Assembly: GCF_900102675.1 (NCBI RefSeq)
Contig: NZ_FMYX01000012.1
Coordinates: 62,001 to 126,000 of the forward strand
Source of the DNA: Pseudomonas guariconensis
GTDB lineage: Bacteria > Pseudomonadota > Gammaproteobacteria > Pseudomonadales > Pseudomonadaceae
Direction of reading: 5' to 3'
Length of the DNA stretch: 64,000 nt
The position numbers and the translations under genes are program-made. The notes beneath the pieces were generated by a model. The model ran no database searches, was not told the origin of the DNA, and was given only the letters and a program-made list of their open reading frames with translations. Of the stretch, positions 60,205-64,000 are shown in pieces; the stretch's first letter is position 1; each line of letters opens with the position of its first letter.

Positions 60205-61092
60205 ATGCGTCGCCTGCTCACCGGCATCCTCACCACTGTCCTGCTGCTGCTCAACACCCTGGTGTTGATCTGCCCGCTGATGGTGTTCGCCCTGCTCAAA
60301 CTGGTGCTGCCGGGGCGTGGCCGCGACTATGCCTCTTGGGCGGTGATGTGGATCGCCGAGACCTGGTCGGAAATCGACAAGGCGATCTTCGCCCTGTGCA
60401 TCCCGACACGTTGGGACATCCGCGGCATCGAGAAGCTGCGCCAGGACACCTCCTACCTGTGCGTGAGCAACCACCAGAGCTGGGTGGACATCCCGGCCCT
60501 GATCGAGAGCCTCAACCGCCGGGTGCCGTTCTTCAAGTTCTTCCTCAAGAAAGAGCTGATCTGGGTTCCGCTGCTGGGCCTGGCCTGGTGGGCGCTGGAC
60601 TACCCCTTCATGAAGCGCTACAGCAAGGCTTTCCTGGACAAGCACCCGGAGCTCAAGGGCAAGGACCTGGAGATCACCAAGGCAGCCTGCGAGCTGTTCA
60701 AGCGCCAACCGGTGACCGTGGTCAACTACCTCGAAGGCACGCGCTTCAGCGAGGCCAAACGTCAGGCCCAGCAATCGCCCTACCAGCATCTGCTCAAGCC
60801 CAAGGCAGGTGGCGTGGCGTTCGTACTGGCCGCGCTGGGCGAGCAGCTCGACGCCCTGCTGGACGTCACCATCGTCTATCCCGGCAACAGGGCGCCGGGG
60901 TTCTGGGACCTGCTCAGCGGCAACATCAGCCGGGTGATCATCGACATCCGCGTGCGTGAACTGGACCCGGCGCTGTGCGCGGGTGATTACGAGAACGATC
61001 CGGCATTCCGCCAGACCGTGCAGGCTTGGGTGAACCAGCTGTGGGTCGAAAAGGACCAGCGCATCGAGCAGTTGCGCGCCGAAATGCGCTAA
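60205..61092 (+). CDS. PlsC-type acyltransferase (YihG-like)
   Basis: 295 residues. N-terminal membrane helix, then the acyltransferase block I NHQSWVDIPAL (NHxxxxD), block III YLEGTRFS and a proline after VTIVYPG. It transfers acyl chains to 1-acylglycerol-3-phosphate or a related lipid in the inner membrane. The C-terminal part is rich in charged residues. Not the only PlsC expected in the genome. Confidence 0.87.
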   Translation: MRRLLTGILTTVLLLLNTLVLICPLMVFALLKLVLPGRGRDYASWAVMWIAETWSEIDKAIFALCIPTRWDIRGIEKLRQDTSYLCVSNHQSWVDIPALIESLNRRVPFFKFFLKKELIWVPLLGLAWWALDYPFMKRYSKAFLDKHPELKGKDLEITKAACELFKRQPVTVVNYLEGTRFSEAKRQAQQSPYQHLLKPKAGGVAFVLAALGEQLDALLDVTIVYPGNRAPGFWDLLSGNISRVIIDIRVRELDPALCAGDYENDPAFRQTVQAWVNQLWVEKDQRIEQLRAEMR

Positions 61093-61276
61093 GAGGTGCG
61101 TGGCCTGGGCGGCTCTTGCAGAAGAGCAAGCCCGCGCCTACCGTGGGCTGTACACAATAAGATGCCGATTAAAATCCAGATTTATAATCGACATTAGCAA
61201 CTCTTTGTTTGTCTTCACCTACCCAGGTGGATAAAAATCGATCAACGCACAACTACAAAAATGCTTGGATCGATCG

Positions 61277-62638
61277 ATGGCCAAACAACCTCGCCCCGCT
61301 GCCGAGGCAGCTCCCGCCCAACTTCGCCGCGTCCTCGGGCTGCCCGCCCTGGTGTTCTTCGGCCTGGTGTACATGGTCCCGTTGACCATCTTCACCACCT
61401 ACGGAATCGTCACCGAGATCACCGGGGGCCGCACCGCTGGCGCCTATCTGGTGACCCTGCTGGCAATGCTGTTCACCGCCACGTCCTACAGTTTCATGGT
61501 CAAGCGCTTCCCGGTGGCAGGCTCGGCCTACTCCTACACCAACTTGGCGTTCGGCCCCAACGTGGGCTTCCTGGCCGGCTGGTCGCTGCTGCTCGACTAC
61601 CTGTTCATCCCGATGATCAATTACCTGCTCATCGGCCTGTTCTTGAACATCGCCTTCCCGGCCATTCCGGCCTGGACCATCGTCCTGGCCTCGATCGCCC
61701 TGGTGACCGTGCTCAACGTGGTCGGCATCCATTCGGTGGCCAAGGCCAGCAACTTGATCGTCGGCGCGCAGATCGTCTTCATCGGGGTGTTCGTGGCCTT
61801 GTCCTACCAGTCGCTGGCAGGCCAGCCGGTTGACCTGCTCTCGCCGCTGCTGGGCGATGGCAGCCAGCCAGGCTTCGGTCACCTGATGGCCGGTGCAGCA
61901 GTGCTGTGCCTATCGTTCCTGGGCTTCGATGCGGTCTCGACGCTGGCCGAGGAAACCCGTGACGCCCGCCGCGACGTACCCCGCGCAATCATCCTCACCA
62001 CCCTTGGCGCCGGCCTGCTGTTCACCCTGCTGGCCTATATCAGCCAACTGGTGCTGCCAGGCAGCACGTTCGCCAATGCCGATGCCGCGGCCAACGAAGT
62101 GATGTTCAAGGCTGGCGGCCAGTTCCTGGCCAACTTCTTCACCGCAGCCTTCGTCGCCGGCAGCCTGGGTTCGGCCCTAGCGTCCCAGGCGGCGGTGTCG
62201 CGCATTCTCTACACCATGGGCCGCGACAAGGTGCTGCCACAGCGCACCTTCGGCCAGCTGTCGCCGCGCTTCGGCACCCCGGTGTTCGCCATCGTGCTGG
62301 TGTCGGCATTCTCGCTGCTGGCCCTGGTGATCGACCTGGCCACGTTGGCATCGCTGATCAGCTTCGGCGCCCTGGTGGCGTTCTCGGCCGTCAACCTGGC
62401 AGTGGTGCGCACCCACCTGATCAACGAGCGTACCCACCGCAACCTCAAGGGCCTGGCGTGCTATGGCGTGGTGCCGCTGGTCGGTCTGGGCCTGACCCTG
62501 TGGCTGTGGACCAGCCTGTCGGCGCTGACCTTGGTGATCGGCCTGTGCTGGTTCGCCCTGGGCCTGGCTTATCTGGCAGTGCTCACCTCCGGCTTCCGCC
62601 GCCCGATGCGCCTGGTGGATTTCTCCGAAGCGGCCTGA
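61277..62638 (+). CDS. APC-family amino acid/polyamine permease
   Basis: 453 residues with 12 hydrophobic helices. N-terminal VLGLPALVFFGLVYMVPLTIF holds the APC helix 1 pattern, and MGRDKVLP is a typical cytoplasmic loop signature of the family. Substrate is not clear; relatives include putrescine and neutral amino acid importers. The ATG at 61277 is used; a TTG at 61265 in frame is possible. Monocistronic, with a REP cluster after the stop. Confidence 0.85.
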   Translation: MAKQPRPAAEAAPAQLRRVLGLPALVFFGLVYMVPLTIFTTYGIVTEITGGRTAGAYLVTLLAMLFTATSYSFMVKRFPVAGSAYSYTNLAFGPNVGFLAGWSLLLDYLFIPMINYLLIGLFLNIAFPAIPAWTIVLASIALVTVLNVVGIHSVAKASNLIVGAQIVFIGVFVALSYQSLAGQPVDLLSPLLGDGSQPGFGHLMAGAAVLCLSFLGFDAVSTLAEETRDARRDVPRAIILTTLGAGLLFTLLAYISQLVLPGSTFANADAAANEVMFKAGGQFLANFFTAAFVAGSLGSALASQAAVSRILYTMGRDKVLPQRTFGQLSPRFGTPVFAIVLVSAFSLLALVIDLATLASLISFGALVAFSAVNLAVVRTHLINERTHRNLKGLACYGVVPLVGLGLTLWLWTSLSALTLVIGLCWFALGLAYLAVLTSGFRRPMRLVDFSEAA

Positions 62639-62652
62639 TGCGCCACTGCCCT

Positions 62653-62768
62653 TTGGGGGAGCGGATCTTACCGGCGACAAGGTGGTGAATCGGCCGTCGT
62701 ATTCGCGGGTAAACCCGCTCCCATAGGGCCGACGGTGACCTTATGGGAGCGGGTTCATCCACGAAGCA
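62653..62768. repeat. Three REP units downstream of the permease gene
   Basis: GGGGAGCGGATCTTACCGGCGA (62655 region), TTCGCGGGTAAACCCGCTCCCA (62703-62724) and TATGGGAGCGGGTTCATCCACGAAG (62742-62766) alternate in orientation. A typical REP cluster between convergent genes. Confidence 0.72.
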
Positions 62769-62820
62769 AACGCCTCGGTAGAGGGCACGGGCTCAGCCCG
62801 TGTACACCCATGAAGAAAGC

Positions 62821-63402
62821 TCAAACAGACGGAACGGCCGCTGGCGCCGCAGGGGTCATCCACAGGCTTCCCAGATTCTGCAACAGCGACCCGGCAAGGC
62901 CCTGCTGGCCCAGGTACTGAAGGATCAGCGGGGCAAACTGGCCGATCATGTTCGTATCCATGCCCAGCAACCTGAAGGCGTTATCCAGGTCGCTGCGGTT
63001 CTCGACGTTGCCCAACGCATTGCTCAAAGGCGATGGGCTCTCGCTGCTCTTGCCGAGCAACTCACCCAGACCGCTCAGCCCACCCAGGGCGTTGGCACCG
63101 GAAAGCAGGTCCAGGCCGGGCACAGCCTGGGTCAGCTGGCCATAGTCGGCCTCGCTCAGGTTGTTGCGCGCCAGCCCCAGCATCGCACCGGCGCCGCCAA
63201 TGGCCTGTTCAGGGGTGATCTTCAGCTCGCTACCCAAGGTATTGAGCAGGTTGGCCTGGCCCGCTGGAGCCTGTACCTGACCCTGTTGAGTTGAATTCTG
63301 GTTCTGCATCGCCGACACGGCATTGGCCGCATCGCTCAAATTGAAGGCGAACACCGGGCTTGCGGCCAGGGTCATCAGGGTTGCCAGGGTGAATGCTTTC
63401 AT
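62821..63402 (-). CDS. Exported DUF2780-family protein
   Basis: 193 residues with a signal peptide (MKAFTLATLMTLAASPVFA). The rest is Asn/Gln/Gly/Leu-rich and helical, with the LNTLGSELKITPEQAIGGAGAMLGLA core typical of DUF2780 proteins. Periplasmic, function unknown. No operon partner; it lies between the permease (convergent) and fdhA (same strand). Confidence 0.78.
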   Translation of the reverse strand: MKAFTLATLMTLAASPVFAFNLSDAANAVSAMQNQNSTQQGQVQAPAGQANLLNTLGSELKITPEQAIGGAGAMLGLARNNLSEADYGQLTQAVPGLDLLSGANALGGLSGLGELLGKSSESPSPLSNALGNVENRSDLDNAFRLLGMDTNMIGQFAPLILQYLGQQGLAGSLLQNLGSLWMTPAAPAAVPSV

Positions 63403-63523
63403 CGGGAGGGACCTCGTCGGCCGGGATGGCCGGGGAAACGAGGCATTGGACTGGAGCTGCAGGGGTTTGTTCCAGGCCGGTTATCGGCCTGCCAAGGCCT
63501 TGTGACTGAAGCCGCTTAAAGCA

Positions 63524-63545
63524 CAACGCCCCCGCAGGGGCGTTG
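63524..63545 (-). terminator. Terminator of fdhA
   Basis: CAACGCCCC (63524-63532) pairs perfectly with GGGGCGTTG (63537-63545) around CGCA, 11 bp after the fdhA stop on the minus strand. The T run after it is weak. Confidence 0.75.
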
Positions 63546-63555
63546 AGTCTGAAGG

Positions 63556-64000
63556 TTAAGCCGCGCCCCACATCTTGTGAGGGTCGATCACGAACTTCTT
63601 CGGTACGCCTGCATCGAACTCGCCGTAGCCTTGCGGCGCCTGGTCCAGGTTGATCACCTGCACGCCAACCACTTCGGCAATGTTGATACGGTCCCACATG
63701 ATCGCCTGCATCAGCTGGCGGTTGTACTTCATGGTCGGGGTCTGGCCAGTGTGGAAGCTGTGCGATTTCGCCCAGCCCAGGCCGAAGCGGATGCTCAGTG
63801 CACCGATCTTGGCGGCGGCATCGACCGCGCCCGGGTCTTCGGTCACGTACAGGCCTGGAATACCGATGTTGCCGGCAACGCGGGTCACCTGCATCAGGGA
63901 GTTCAAGACGGTAGCCGGCGCCTCATGCTTGGCACCTTCATGGCCATGGCCACGGGCTTCGAAGCCGACGGCGTCGATGGCGCAGTCCACTTCCGGTTCA
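63556..64000 (-). CDS. fdhA: Glutathione-independent formaldehyde dehydrogenase, C-terminal part
   Basis: The frame runs off the right edge; 148 codons are visible with the stop TAA at 63556. The visible part is the C-terminal coenzyme-binding half of a zinc-dependent medium-chain dehydrogenase: CAIDAVGFEARGHGHEG, VTRVAGNIGIPGLYVTEDPGAVD and GYGEFDAGVPKKFVIDPH are typical of the P. putida formaldehyde dehydrogenase. It oxidises formaldehyde with NAD. The catalytic zinc residues lie outside the window. Confidence 0.92.
   Translation of the reverse strand, partial: EPEVDCAIDAVGFEARGHGHEGAKHEAPATVLNSLMQVTRVAGNIGIPGLYVTEDPGAVDAAAKIGALSIRFGLGWAKSHSFHTGQTPTMKYNRQLMQAIMWDRINIAEVVGVQVINLDQAPQGYGEFDAGVPKKFVIDPHKMWGAA

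Noticed and set aside
1..64000. CRISPR arrays, tRNA genes, prophage or insertion sequences
   Set aside because: No regular direct-repeat arrays, cloverleaf-like sequences with CCA ends, integrase or transposase proteins were seen.

Overview
The window reads as a piece of chromosome from a member of the Pseudomonas putida group. The base composition is GC-rich, most genes abut or overlap by 1-8 bases, REP-type palindromes (core GCGGGTTTACCCGC-like) sit between many genes, and the gene order (pqq genes, two acyl-CoA dehydrogenases, bioBFHCD, glcB, an iron cell-surface-signalling set, the LPS inner-core cluster, glnE, aceEF, creBCD, fdhA) is the one I recall for P. putida chromosomes. I see no phage, insertion sequence, CRISPR array, rRNA or tRNA. 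Species assignment is inference from gene order and protein motifs, not from a database search.

Layout. 1-6793 (+): end of pqqF, then pqqA, pqqB, pqqC, pqqD, pqqE and an S9 peptidase, i.e. PQQ cofactor synthesis. 6876-9588: a 52-residue PMP3-like membrane protein, a class III aminotransferase and a divergent LysR regulator. 9907-15089 (-): two paralogous about 600-residue acyl-CoA dehydrogenases flanking a diguanylate cyclase; the upstream one has a double PsrA-type operator. 15405-20274 (-): a small FlgE-like orphan protein and the biotin operon bioB-F-H-C-D, with a BirA-type operator that lies inside the 5' end of the divergent comF. 20364-24717: comF, a ModE-like regulator, the kinase srkA, rarD, a convergent gap with DnaA-box-like sequences, and a GcvR-like ACT protein. 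25178-30700: malate synthase G, an orphan receiver protein, a cNMP/CBS/nucleotidyltransferase protein and its overlapping DEDDh exonuclease. 30899-36336 (+): ECF sigma factor, FecR anti-sigma, TonB receptor with signalling domain, PepSY membrane protein and a 59-residue membrane protein, a likely siderophore uptake and signalling locus. 36427-43396 (-): four LPS-kinase-family genes, then waaG, waaC and waaF. 43530-46463 (-): glnE. 46848-51156 (+): aceE-aceF behind two matching palindromes. 51481-55620 (+): a GAF-PAS-GGDEF-EAL protein, msrA and a GST. 55763-59338 (-): creB-creC-creD with a Cre-tag-like site before creD. 59522-64000: a secreted zinc-protease-family protein, a PlsC-type acyltransferase, an APC permease, a DUF2780-like protein and the end of fdhA.

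Functionally this is largely a housekeeping region (PQQ, biotin, acetyl-CoA entry, glyoxylate shunt, LPS core, nitrogen control). I did not find a convincing wholly new gene system. The most interesting items are non-coding: twin palindromes in front of aceE, the BirA-type operator embedded in comF, a double PsrA box in front of an acyl-CoA dehydrogenase, a DnaA-box-like cluster between convergent genes, and a Cre tag giving creD its own control point. Start codons were moved inward from the longest open frame where a ribosome-binding site, an operon junction or the family N-terminus supported it.
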